From: Salegentibacter lacus
GTDB taxonomy: Bacteria > Bacteroidota > Bacteroidia > Flavobacteriales > Flavobacteriaceae
Reading direction: 5' to 3'
DNA length: 64,000 nt
NCBI RefSeq assembly: GCF_020164555.1
Contig: NZ_JAIQZB010000002.1
Span: 225,707 to 289,706 of the forward strand
Shown here: piece by piece, positions 25,049 through 33,681 of the stretch
Position numbering within the stretch: the stretch's first letter is position 1
Layout: every line of letters begins with the position of its first letter
Position numbers and translations under genes: made by a program
The notes under the pieces: generated by a model
Databases searched by the model: none
What the model was told of the DNA's origin: nothing
The model's input: the letters and a program-made list of their open reading frames with translations, nothing else

Positions 25049-27235
25049 TTACTCCTCGTTTTTACCGATTAAGGTAAAATCAAGGTGTCTCTTCACTAGA
25101 TCGGCATTCTTGACTTTTACGATTACTTCATCTCCAAGCTGATAAGACTTTTTGGTTTTTCTGCCTACAATAGCATAATTATCGGCATCAAAATCATAAT
25201 GATCCCCTTTTATGTCTCTTAAGCGAATCATTCCTTCGCATTTGTTCTCTAAAATTTCCACAAAAATTCCGAAGTCTGTTACCCCTGAAATCACCCCAAT
25301 AAATTCTCTATCCTGATGATCTATCATGAATTTTACCTGCATATACTTAATAGAATCCCTTTCAGCATTAGTAGAAAGGTTTTCCATTTCGCTGGAATGG
25401 TGACATTTTTCGTCGTATTCGTCTTGTTTTGCTGAAGGTTGACCATCAAGATAACGCTGCAATAAACGATGCACCATAACATCTGGATAACGTCTAATTG
25501 GCGAGGTAAAATGCGAGTAATAATCGAAAGCTAAACCGTAGTGTCCAATATTTTCAGTTCCGTAATAAGCTTTGCTCATGGTTCTAATTGCAAGCGTATC
25601 TATTAAATTTTGCTCTTTTTTACCCTGAACGTCCTGAAGTAATTGGTTTAAAGAAGAAGAAACGGTTTTCCTGTTTTTAAGGTTTAATCCATGTCCAAAC
25701 CTGGAAACCAGGCTGTTTAAAGAAACCAGTTTATCTTCATCCGGTTCGTCGTGACAACGATAAATGAATGTTTTCTTTTCATCCCGCTTTCCTATGAATT
25801 CAGCCACTTTTCGGTTGGCCAAAAGCATAAATTCTTCAATAAGTTTATTAGCATCTTTGGCGGTTTTGAAGTACACACCAATAGGCTCGTTTTCTTCATC
25901 CAGCTGAAATTTAACTTCAACTTTATCAAAAGAAATTGCACCCTGACGCATTCTTGTAGAACGCATCTTTTTTGCCATTTTATTCATTGTCAATACAGCC
26001 TCAACAATTTCATCTTTCACCGTATAGGCCTTATCCTGAATAGAAATATCTTCCGGAATTTCTCCTTTTTCAGTTTCTATAATTTGCTGAGCTTCCTCGT
26101 ACGCAAATCGAGCATCAGAATAAGTAACGGTTCTACCGAACCATTCGTTAACCACTTTCGTGTTTTTATCTATTTCAAAAACTGCAGAAAAAGTATATTT
26201 TTCTTCGTTAGGCCTTAAAGAGCAGGCGTTGTTGGAAAGTACTTCTGGCAACATCGGAACAACGCGATCTACCAGGTAAACCGAAGTTGCACGTTCGTAA
26301 GCTTCGTCGTCCAGAATAGTACCGGGTTGCAGGTAATGCGCAACATCGGCAATATGAATTCCAATTTCAACATTTCCATTATCAAGATTTCGAAAACTTA
26401 AAGCGTCATCAAAATCTTTTGCGTCTGCAGGATCTATTGTAAAAGTTAGAACGTCTCGCATATCGCGACGTCTTTTGATTTCTTCCGGTTGAATAGAAGT
26501 ATCTATTTGATCGGCAAAATCTTCTATTTCTTTAGGAAATTCGTGGGGTAAACCATATTGTGCCAGGATAGAATGTATCTCGGTATGATGTTCCCCGGGA
26601 GTACCTAAAACCTGAATGATTTTACCAAAAGGAGAATCGGCTTTTTCCGGCCACTCTTCAATTTCAACAATTACTTTGTCGCCGTTTTTTGCCTCACCCA
26701 TTTTGTTCTTCTGAACAAAAACATCGGTGTACATTTTTGGATCGCCTATAACTACAAACCCAAAATCTTTTTGCATATCAAGAACACCAACAAATTCGGT
26801 TCTTTTTCGCTTTAAAATTTGTGTTACTTCTCCTTCAGATTTTTTATTTCTCTTGCGGTTGTAAATATAGATTTCAACTTCATCACCGTTAAACGCAGTA
26901 TTTAAATCTCGAGGCGAGATAAAAACATCATCATCCAGTTCGTCCACCAGCGCATAGGCATAACCTTTTGTGGTCATATCTATCACAGCACGATAATAAT
27001 CGTTGCTTTTAGTAATTTTAAATTTTCCGCGTTCCTCTTCTTCAATCTGTTTTTTTGCGGCTAACTGTGCTAATTTTTTAATGATATTATTTCTACTTGT
27101 AGCATCATTAACTCCAAGTTTAGCGGCAATTTGCTTATGATTAAAGGCTTTTCCAGGTTCCTTTCTAAGGATATCTGTAATACTTTTGGTAAGGTCACCC
27201 TGATGTTGGGATTTATTTTTATTCTTTTTACTCAT
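25049..27235 (-). CDS. rnr: Ribonuclease R
   Basis: A 728-residue 3'-5' exoribonuclease of the RNB family that degrades structured RNA. In order it shows an N-terminal winged-helix region, cold-shock-like domains (GYAYALVDELDDDVFISPRD; FGFVVIGDPKMYTDVFVQ), the catalytic RNB domain with the acidic motif TIDPADAKDFDDALSF near residue 262, and a C-terminal S1 domain (FIGVISGVTDFGIFVEI). The start MSKKNKNKSQHQG is basic, as usual. It stands first before the GIN-domain gene on the leftward strand. Confidence 0.96.
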   Translation of the reverse strand: MSKKNKNKSQHQGDLTKSITDILRKEPGKAFNHKQIAAKLGVNDATSRNNIIKKLAQLAAKKQIEEEERGKFKITKSNDYYRAVIDMTTKGYAYALVDELDDDVFISPRDLNTAFNGDEVEIYIYNRKRNKKSEGEVTQILKRKRTEFVGVLDMQKDFGFVVIGDPKMYTDVFVQKNKMGEAKNGDKVIVEIEEWPEKADSPFGKIIQVLGTPGEHHTEIHSILAQYGLPHEFPKEIEDFADQIDTSIQPEEIKRRRDMRDVLTFTIDPADAKDFDDALSFRNLDNGNVEIGIHIADVAHYLQPGTILDDEAYERATSVYLVDRVVPMLPEVLSNNACSLRPNEEKYTFSAVFEIDKNTKVVNEWFGRTVTYSDARFAYEEAQQIIETEKGEIPEDISIQDKAYTVKDEIVEAVLTMNKMAKKMRSTRMRQGAISFDKVEVKFQLDEENEPIGVYFKTAKDANKLIEEFMLLANRKVAEFIGKRDEKKTFIYRCHDEPDEDKLVSLNSLVSRFGHGLNLKNRKTVSSSLNQLLQDVQGKKEQNLIDTLAIRTMSKAYYGTENIGHYGLAFDYYSHFTSPIRRYPDVMVHRLLQRYLDGQPSAKQDEYDEKCHHSSEMENLSTNAERDSIKYMQVKFMIDHQDREFIGVISGVTDFGIFVEILENKCEGMIRLRDIKGDHYDFDADNYAIVGRKTKKSYQLGDEVIVKVKNADLVKRHLDFTLIGKNEE

Positions 27236-27498
27236 TTCAATATTTAAAGTATAAAATTACGGCTTCTGCATTACATGACATCTATTTGCAATTAAAGTTT
27301 TGTTAAGCGCCCTGAAAATTATTCCGTTATAAGATTTTTTTACATTTCATTAACATAATTTCCTTACTGGGTAAAAACCCCTATTTTTTGTACGTCTACA
27401 AAATAAAAGTTACTAAATCTTAATTTTTTCTTAATTTTAATTTAAGATAGTTAGATCACTTTATTATCATCTTTACAACATCTGGTAATCAACTTGAT

Positions 27499-27681
27499 AT
27501 GAATAAAGCGCAAAAAATATCGATCCTATTCTTCCTAATTTTCCTGTTCGGGTTAATAGGTTTTATTGCATCTATAAATATCTCTTTAAATAGAAAAAGC
27601 CAGGTAAATATTAAATCAGCCCAGCTTTATATGGAACAGAACATTAGTTATTCTGAAGAAACCATTTTATATTTAAACTAA
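27499..27681 (+). CDS. Possible small membrane protein (hypothetical)
   Basis: A 60-codon frame starting MNKAQKISILFFLIFLFGLI, giving a basic N-terminus and one transmembrane helix (about residues 7-26), then a 34-residue hydrophilic tail. It begins with ATG in an AT-rich region where chance frames are frequent, and no family is recognised. It lies between rnr and rpiB, followed by more than 600 bp without genes. I list it because its membrane-anchor layout looks gene-like, but it may not be expressed. Confidence 0.3.
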   Translation: MNKAQKISILFFLIFLFGLIGFIASINISLNRKSQVNIKSAQLYMEQNISYSEETILYLN

Positions 27682-28327
27682 GTTTAAATAACTGTATTTC
27701 AATTTATTAAACATATATTTTTTCTAATATAAAGATATATACTACCAACCTAATTAATTTACAGGCTTTTACATTTCTCAGTATTCAACTTGTAAAGTTC
27801 AAAACTCAGATTTTAATTTTAGCAGATAGCATTCAATGTTATTAACATTATATATTATTATTCTTTTTTCTTCTTTTTATAAAAATTAAAAATGATGATG
27901 ATTATAGCTTGTTAACTTGTAGAACAATTTTTTTAAGCTTTGTTTGGTTTTTAAGTTAGCTTGATTTGATAACAACTTATTAACATACTTCTAAAGTTAT
28001 AATAGTCTGTAAATCCTACTATTTTAATATTTACTTAACAAAAGTTAATAATCGATTCTTAATATCAAATCGGGATAATTGGAAAATAATTTACTGTTCA
28101 CAACCTGTTTTTATCTGCTGATAACTTCTCTAAAAATAACAGACTTATAATTTGATTTACTCGGCAATATTTTGCTATTGAAATTTAAATTGAATACCGC
28201 AAATAAGTTTCTCAGTTTCTCATCAATGCTTATTCACAATACTATGTCAATAGTAAAGCCTTGATTTTTAAGCTTATTTAAAAAGTAATTAACAATTGAA
28301 AACAGCGCTGTTACTAAGTGGATTTTT
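27682..28327. other. AT-rich intergenic region with DnaA-box-like sites
   Basis: About 650 bp without a supportable gene. It holds TTATTCACA at 28230-28238, a match to the DnaA-box pattern TTATnCACA, two exact TTATTAACA copies (27839-27847 and 27977-27985) and AGTTAATAA at 28043-28051. A role in replication initiation is possible but the base composition makes such matches common. No RNA gene was recognised. Confidence 0.35.
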
Positions 28328-28335
28328 TACCTTTG
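28328..28335 (+). promoter_or_regulatory. Putative rpiB promoter -7 box
   Basis: TACCTTTG matches TAnnTTTG and ends 20 bp before the ATG at 28356. A well-spaced -33 element was not found. Confidence 0.45.
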
Positions 28336-28355
28336 TTTCAGCTAAAAACTTAATT

Positions 28356-28790
28356 ATGAAAATTGCAATAGGAAACGATCACGCCGGTACCGGATACAAG
28401 AAAAAGGTAGTTGATTACCTTAAAAACAAGGGGATAGAAGTTATTAACTATGGAACAAATAGCGACGATAGTGTAGATTATCCTGATTTTGTTCACCCTG
28501 TAGCCGATGATGTTGAAAACCAAAAAGTAGATTTTGGAATTATTATTTGCGGAAGCGGTAACGGTGCTAATATGACAGCTAATAAACACCAGGGAGTTCG
28601 TTCTGCTTTATGCTGGATGAGTGAGATTACCAAACTTGCACGGGAACATAATGATGCTAATATATTGAGTATTCCGGCACGTTTTGTTTCTGAACACCAG
28701 GCTTTAGATATGGTAAGGATTTTCCTGGAAACTCCTTTTGAAGGTGGAAGACATCAAAAACGAGTAGATAAAATCCCGATTGAAAATTAG
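28356..28790 (+). CDS. rpiB: Ribose-5-phosphate isomerase B
   Basis: Interconverts ribose-5-phosphate and ribulose-5-phosphate in the pentose phosphate pathway. The 144-residue product starts MKIAIGNDHAGTGYKKKV, the normal start of the RpiB/LacAB family, and carries the IICGSGNGANMTANK loop with the active-site Cys. The frame is open upstream to 28296, but the promoter-like box lies inside that extension, so the ATG at 28356 is preferred. The ElaA-type acetyltransferase gene follows after a palindromic repeat. Confidence 0.95.
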   Translation: MKIAIGNDHAGTGYKKKVVDYLKNKGIEVINYGTNSDDSVDYPDFVHPVADDVENQKVDFGIIICGSGNGANMTANKHQGVRSALCWMSEITKLAREHNDANILSIPARFVSEHQALDMVRIFLETPFEGGRHQKRVDKIPIEN

Positions 28791-28811
28791 AAGTATTGTT
28801 TAATTATAAAA

Positions 28812-28945
28812 CAGGCCGTCTAAAAAGTCAAATTTCGTCAAGCTGAACTTGTTTCAGCTTCTAACATGTTTATATTGTCAACATCTTATATTCTGAAATA
28901 AATTCAGAATGACGATTTAAAAAGCCTTTTTAGACAGGTCTTTTC
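28812..28945. repeat. Dispersed palindromic element, copy 4
   Basis: Outer arms GTCTAAAAAG (28818-28827) and CTTTTTAGAC (28926-28935) pair perfectly with further imperfect pairing outside, followed by CTTTTCTTT. Inner half-sites are CGTCAAGCTGAACTTGTTTC and TTCTGAAATAAATTCAGAAT. It lies 21 bp after rpiB and probably terminates it. Confidence 0.8.
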
Positions 28946-28980
28946 TTTCTTAGTTTTCAACAAATCTTCATTAGAAATAT

Positions 28981-29418
28981 ATGAAAATCATTATAAAAAC
29001 TTTCAATGAACTTAGTCTTGAAGAACTCTACCAGATATTGCAACTGCGCTCTGAAGTCTTTGTGGTAGAACAGGATTGTGTTTATCAGGATATAGATGGA
29101 AAAGATCAAACTGCATTGCACGTTCTTGGAATTAAAGAAGAGAAAGTAATCGCTTATACCCGCTGTTTCGATCAAGGATTTTATTTTGATGAAGCCGCTA
29201 TTGGCCGTGTCGTAGTAAAGGAATCTGAAAGAAAAAATGCCTACGGCCACCTTATTTTAAAAGCTTCAGTTTTAGCAATAGAAGAGCGATTTAATACCAA
29301 AAATATTAAACTTTCTGCCCAACAATACCTAACCGATTTCTACGAAAGCCACGGTTTTATGCAAATTGGAGAAGGCTATCTGGAAGATGGAATTCCCCAT
29401 GTCGCGATGGTTAAATAA
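28981..29418 (+). CDS. GNAT-family N-acetyltransferase, ElaA type
   Basis: A 145-residue acetyl-CoA-dependent acetyltransferase. The family start LYQILQLRSEVFVVEQDCVYQD, the IGRVVV strand with the following YGHLILKASV acetyl-CoA loop, and the terminal FYESHGFMQIGEGYLEDGIPH segment match ElaA. Substrates of this family are not established to my knowledge. It follows rpiB, separated by a terminator-like repeat, and a CTCGATAATCGAG palindrome begins 3 bp after its stop. Confidence 0.9.
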   Translation: MKIIIKTFNELSLEELYQILQLRSEVFVVEQDCVYQDIDGKDQTALHVLGIKEEKVIAYTRCFDQGFYFDEAAIGRVVVKESERKNAYGHLILKASVLAIEERFNTKNIKLSAQQYLTDFYESHGFMQIGEGYLEDGIPHVAMVK

Positions 29419-29421
29419 CTA

Positions 29422-29434
29422 CTCGATAATCGAG
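29422..29434. repeat. CTCGATAATCGAG palindrome, copy 3
   Basis: This is the reverse-complement form of the copies at 18472 and 22821. It lies in the 88-bp gap between two convergent genes, unlike the other copies, which precede genes. Confidence 0.55.
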
Positions 29435-29506
29435 TTTTGAATATTCCTTCCACAAGTATTAAGTATTCAGATGCTTTAAGCTCAAAGGGATAATATCCTA
29501 AATTAG

Positions 29507-31141
29507 TTACCTCAAAATTTCAGAATACCGCTGTGTATCGTTTAATATAGATTTAGCTTCCAGGATTTCGGGATTATGATCTACATAGTATTCATATAAA
29601 CCTTCCTTATAGAAATAACGTTTAATAATTTCATCGGTTAAAATGCTTACTATTTCGTGTTTCTTTTCGTCTAATTCTTTCTTCTTTTGAGCATCAATTT
29701 CAGTAGAAATACTTTTATATTGATCTAAGATATCCTGTTCATAACCTTCCTGCGAGGCTGTTGCCAAAAGTTCTTCAAGCTCTTGCTCTGTAGCAGTCTT
29801 ATAATCAAAATCTGAAGTTTTTAAATAAGATTTAAAATTGTTGAAATCTGTATCAGTGAAGTTAAAAGCTTCAGGATCGCTTAATTGATTTTTATAATAA
29901 TATTCAGTAGCAAAATCGAAGATGGCATTTTCGGCAAGTAGGGCGTTGGTGATATTACTGTATTCTGAAGTTTCCAGTTTTACATCTGGAGAAATTCCGC
30001 CGCCATCATAAACACTGCGACCGTTTCGGGTTTTAAACTCGTTGTAATCTTCAACAGTTCGTTTTATAGCTTTTCCATCCTCATCCCTTTCTGCATAATT
30101 AAGGGCTTGTATGCACCTTCCGCTAGGTGTATAATAGCGGGAAATCGTAATCTTAAGCTGAGTCCCGTAAGCAAGCTCTTTAGGACGTTGTACAAGGCCT
30201 TTACCAAAGCTACGAGCACCAACTACTACGCCCCTATCCAAATCCTGGATAGCACCTGCTACGATCTCGCTGGCAGATGCACTTCTGCCGTTTACCAAAA
30301 CAACCAACGGAATTTGTGTATCTACAGGTTCTTTTTGGGTATGGTAAGCTTTGTTGTATTTCTCTATAACAGATTTTGTGGTGGTAATCAACTCGCCTTT
30401 TGGGAGAAAAATATTACTCACATTTATAGCTTCGGTTAATAAACCTCCCGGATTTCCTCTAAGGTCGAGGATAATTTCTTCTGCCCCCTGTTTTTTTAAA
30501 TCTTTAAGCGCTCTAATGGTTTCCGAAGAAGCTTTGGCGTTAAAGCGAGAAAGCACTATATACCCGGTTTTTTCGTCCAAAAGTTCATAAAATGGGACCG
30601 CTTTTAATTGAATAGCACTCCTTGTAAGTTGGGTTGATTTAATTTCTCCCTGGCGTTTATATTTTAAATTGATTTGCGAATCTGGAGAGCCATTTAGCAG
30701 TTCTCCAACATCATCGGTATAATCGGCTACTTTTATTCCTTCAATTTCAATAATTTCATCGCCGGCCTTTAATCCTGCCTCATCGGCAGGATAACCTTTA
30801 TAAGGTTCCATAATTAGCAATGCATTTTCAATAACCTGCACGGTAGCTCCAATGCCGCTGTATTCCCCAGAATTATTAATTCTTGCTGCTTCTACATCCT
30901 GCTCGTTCCAATAATTGGTATAAGGATCTAAATCGGCCAGCATTGCTTTAATTGCGGTATCCATCAACGCGGCGGGATTGGTTTCTTCAACATAGTTCAT
31001 GTTGATTTCCTTAAAAAGTGTGGTAAAGATTTCAATCTGTTTGGCGATCTCAAAAAAATCAGATTTAAAACCAAAACTGCTGAATATTAGCGTGGCACCC
31101 AGCGTAATTACCGCAATTTTTTTGGCGAGTTTATTTTTCAT
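29507..31141 (-). CDS. S41-family carboxy-terminal processing peptidase
   Basis: A 544-residue periplasmic protease of the CtpA/Prc type. It has an N-terminal signal or anchor (residues 1-24), a PDZ domain (about 85-165, with GIGATVQVIENALLIMEPY and GLKAGDEIIEIEG), and the S41 catalytic core with the serine region VNGRSASASEIVAGAIQD and the lysine region ARSFGKGLVQ. A helical C-terminal extension (about 430-544) completes it. Such enzymes trim or destroy envelope proteins by recognising C-termini. It follows rnpA by 33 bp on the same strand. Confidence 0.93.
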   Translation of the reverse strand: MKNKLAKKIAVITLGATLIFSSFGFKSDFFEIAKQIEIFTTLFKEINMNYVEETNPAALMDTAIKAMLADLDPYTNYWNEQDVEAARINNSGEYSGIGATVQVIENALLIMEPYKGYPADEAGLKAGDEIIEIEGIKVADYTDDVGELLNGSPDSQINLKYKRQGEIKSTQLTRSAIQLKAVPFYELLDEKTGYIVLSRFNAKASSETIRALKDLKKQGAEEIILDLRGNPGGLLTEAINVSNIFLPKGELITTTKSVIEKYNKAYHTQKEPVDTQIPLVVLVNGRSASASEIVAGAIQDLDRGVVVGARSFGKGLVQRPKELAYGTQLKITISRYYTPSGRCIQALNYAERDEDGKAIKRTVEDYNEFKTRNGRSVYDGGGISPDVKLETSEYSNITNALLAENAIFDFATEYYYKNQLSDPEAFNFTDTDFNNFKSYLKTSDFDYKTATEQELEELLATASQEGYEQDILDQYKSISTEIDAQKKKELDEKKHEIVSILTDEIIKRYFYKEGLYEYYVDHNPEILEAKSILNDTQRYSEILR

Positions 31142-31174
31142 TTTCTATATTTTTTAAGCTGATTATTTGAGAAA

Positions 31175-31555
31175 TCAACATTGCTTACTTTCTTTTTCCC
31201 TAAATTTCTCCATCACCTTTATCATCGTCCTATTCAGTTCTTCCAGGCAGATTTCTTCTCTGGAAATGTAAATAAACATCAGGGCATAAGGTTGTGGGAA
31301 GTCACTGGTTACAAGATACTTATTTTTTCTGAAAGCTTCCCGCATCAACCTTTTAATTCGGTTGCGGCCAACAGCGGTTTTCACCAGTTTTTTAGGGACC
31401 GAAACCCCTGTTTTAAATTTGGTGATTTCGGGATTGGTAATGGGAAGATAGATGAGTTTTAAAGGATATTTTTTAACCGATTTTCCTTCCTGAAATAATA
31501 TATCTATGAGCTTTTTGCTCTTTAATTTTTCGTCTTTTCCAAAACTTTCATCCAT
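31175..31555 (-). CDS. rnpA: Ribonuclease P protein component
   Basis: The protein subunit that helps the RNase P RNA remove tRNA 5' leaders. It has 126 residues, with the family opening FGKDEKLKSKKLIDILFQEGKS and the RNA-binding signature AVGRNRIKRLMREAFR (the RNR motif). In many bacteria rnpA follows rpmH near dnaA; here no rpmH is present, and the gene is followed by the S41 protease instead. A promoter-like box, TACTTTTG on the minus strand, ends 4 bp before the start codon. Confidence 0.95.
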   Translation of the reverse strand: MDESFGKDEKLKSKKLIDILFQEGKSVKKYPLKLIYLPITNPEITKFKTGVSVPKKLVKTAVGRNRIKRLMREAFRKNKYLVTSDFPQPYALMFIYISREEICLEELNRTMIKVMEKFREKESKQC

Positions 31556-31559
31556 AATT

Positions 31560-31567
31560 CAAAAGTA
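31560..31567 (-). promoter_or_regulatory. Putative promoter box directly before rnpA
   Basis: The minus strand reads TACTTTTG, a TAnnTTTG match. It lies so close to the ATG (31555) that the transcript would be nearly leaderless if this box is used. Confidence 0.3.
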
Positions 31568-31634
31568 AGGATAGTTTTAAGTTCTCTATGAAAAATTTAA
31601 GCGTAATTAATAAGCTATGGAGATAGAATTATAT

Positions 31635-31702
31635 ACGTTAACCTGATCCTATTTCAGGTTCTAATAGGTTTAGATTCTGAAATAAAATTTAGAATGACGA
31701 TT
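31635..31702. repeat. Dispersed palindromic element, copy 5 (degenerate)
   Basis: ACCTGATCCTATTTCAGGTT and, later, TTCTGAAATAAAATTTAGAA with ATGACGATTT follow the family pattern, but the typical AACTTG core is lost and outer arms are not evident. Confidence 0.55.
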
Positions 31703-31721
31703 TGAAAAATTGGTTTATAAT

Positions 31722-31766
31722 AATAAATAAAAAAGACCTCACAGGTTTTTGAAACTTGTGAGGTCT
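31722..31766 (-). terminator. Rho-independent terminator after the M1 aminopeptidase gene
   Basis: The stem AGACCTCACA...TGTGAGGTCT (31734-31766) is extended by AAACT/GGTTT-type pairs around a short loop. On the minus strand it is followed by TTTTTTATTTATT. It lies 22 bp past the stop of the M1 gene. Confidence 0.85.
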
Positions 31767-31788
31767 AAATTTTAATATTGAAAAATTA

Positions 31789-33645
31789 TTATTCCTGCCC
31801 TTCCTCTCCTTCTGTAGAAGTTTCTTCTGGAGTATAAAGGTTGTTATCCCTGTTTACATCTGCCATTAACTGAGATTCATCAATTTCTATACTTTCTATC
31901 TCATTCAATGGTTTATCAATATTTAACTCATAGGTTGGTTTTGCCCAGGCCCAATCGTCTGCAACGGTCCAGTTTTCGTGTTCCGCAGCTTTTTCCCATC
32001 GCATTAATTGCAACGGAATATAGATCATCTCTTCTTGGCCATTAGTGTAACGAACAGTAATATCTATAGGCATTGGCATCAAATTGTGACGCTCTAAAGT
32101 TACTTTGGTTGAATTATCTTCGGCTTCGGTAACTTCTTTGATTCCGTAGTCTATAGTAGCGGTTGTACGCGTCCAGTCGTTTAAATACCAGTCTAGCTCT
32201 GCTCCTGAAACTTTTTCAGCAATTCTTATAAAATCGTTAGGCGTTGGATGTTTAAATTTCCATTCGTCATAATAACGTTTTATGGTTTTATCAAGATTTT
32301 CCTCTCCAATAACATAACCCAACTGTGCTAAAAATACAGCACCTTTAGAATAAGCTGATGCTCCATAAGCAGCGTTTAAATGATAACGATCGGCTTGGGT
32401 GGTTTGTGGTTGTTCCATGCCAGAGTTTGCTAAATTCAAATAACTACGATACGAACCTGTATGCGGATTTTCAGCATACGTTTCCATCACCTGGTTCATG
32501 GCACGGCTGGAGATATAGCTGGTAAAACCTTCGTCCATCCACTCGTGTTTACTCTCGTTGGTAGCCATTAAATGCTGAAACCACGCATGTGCAAGTTCGT
32601 GAGCGGTCACTCCTACCAGGCTTCCAAAGTTACGTTCTCCTGTAATTAGGGTTAACATGGCATATTCCATTCCCCCATCTCCACCCTGTACTACAGAGTA
32701 TTGATCCCAAGGGTAAGGCCCAATGTTTTCATTGAAAAACAACAATAAGTCTTCAGTCTTCTCCTGAAGGTTTTTCCAGTTTTCTTTTATTTCATCATTG
32801 TCTTTATAGAAAAAGTGAAGTACGGTTCCGTCTTCAGCAGTTCTTTTGTCGTGAATATATTCCGGATCTGCAGCCCAGGTAAAATCGTGCACTTCTGGCG
32901 CCACAAAATGCCATGTATGGGTATCGCCTTCAGCATCTACCTCTTCATCACTATAACCGTGGCCAATTTCATCAGGATTTTGAAGATATCCTGAAGCTGC
33001 AACGGTATAATCTTTATCGATGGTAAGTTTTACGTCAAAATTTCCCCATACACCGTGAAATTCACGGCCAATATAAGGCGCGGCGTGCCAACCTTCAAAA
33101 TCGTATTCTGCCATTTTAGGAAACCACTGGCTCATAGAAAGTGCAACACCTTCTGAGCTGTTTCTTCCTGCACGACGAACTTGCTCAGGTACCTGCCCTT
33201 CAAATTCCATATTAAAAATGGCTTTTTCTCCCGGTAAAATAGGTTCGTCCAATTCAACTTCCAACACGGTACCAACTTCTTCAAAAGAAAGACCTTTTCC
33301 GTTTTGGTTAAGGCTGGATACTCTTAAATATCCCTGCTCTGCTTCGCTTAATTTTGAAATACGGTCTCCTACCCTTCTATCAGGATCTTGTATGGTTAAT
33401 GACCGTACGTCCATTTCACTTCCCGGTTGGAAAGCATTAAAATACAGGTGATAAAAAACCCGGTCTAAAGTATCAGGCGAATTGTTGGTGTACACCAATT
33501 CCTGAGTTCCTGTATATTGAAAATTTTCAACATTCATATCTACCTCCATCTCATAATCTACGTGCTGTTGCCAGTAACTGGTGCTGTTTTGGGCACCAGC
33601 CAGGGAGGTTGCTATAAGGGCTATACTTAATAATAATTTCTTCAT
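31789..33645 (-). CDS. M1-family zinc metallopeptidase (aminopeptidase), secreted
   Basis: A 618-residue enzyme with a signal peptide (KKLLLSIALIATSLAGAQ). The M1 exopeptidase motif is clear (GGMEYAMLTL), as is the zinc motif HELAHAWFQHLM starting at His349 with its downstream glutamate in WMDEGFTSY. An N-terminal beta domain precedes them and a short C-terminal domain ends in a disordered acidic tail. It probably removes N-terminal residues from peptides in the periplasm. The S8 protease gene lies 36 bp upstream on the same strand, so both may belong to one peptide-degrading unit. Confidence 0.93.
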   Translation of the reverse strand: MKKLLLSIALIATSLAGAQNSTSYWQQHVDYEMEVDMNVENFQYTGTQELVYTNNSPDTLDRVFYHLYFNAFQPGSEMDVRSLTIQDPDRRVGDRISKLSEAEQGYLRVSSLNQNGKGLSFEEVGTVLEVELDEPILPGEKAIFNMEFEGQVPEQVRRAGRNSSEGVALSMSQWFPKMAEYDFEGWHAAPYIGREFHGVWGNFDVKLTIDKDYTVAASGYLQNPDEIGHGYSDEEVDAEGDTHTWHFVAPEVHDFTWAADPEYIHDKRTAEDGTVLHFFYKDNDEIKENWKNLQEKTEDLLLFFNENIGPYPWDQYSVVQGGDGGMEYAMLTLITGERNFGSLVGVTAHELAHAWFQHLMATNESKHEWMDEGFTSYISSRAMNQVMETYAENPHTGSYRSYLNLANSGMEQPQTTQADRYHLNAAYGASAYSKGAVFLAQLGYVIGEENLDKTIKRYYDEWKFKHPTPNDFIRIAEKVSGAELDWYLNDWTRTTATIDYGIKEVTEAEDNSTKVTLERHNLMPMPIDITVRYTNGQEEMIYIPLQLMRWEKAAEHENWTVADDWAWAKPTYELNIDKPLNEIESIEIDESQLMADVNRDNNLYTPEETSTEGEEGQE

Positions 33646-33681
33646 TTAATTGTGGTTTTTATGATCAAATACTAATTAATT

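Noticed and set aside
27499..28327. Structured non-coding RNA such as tmRNA, 6S RNA or RNase P RNA in the rnr-rpiB gap
   Set aside because: The gap is too AT-rich and shows no conserved core or strong stems of these RNAs.
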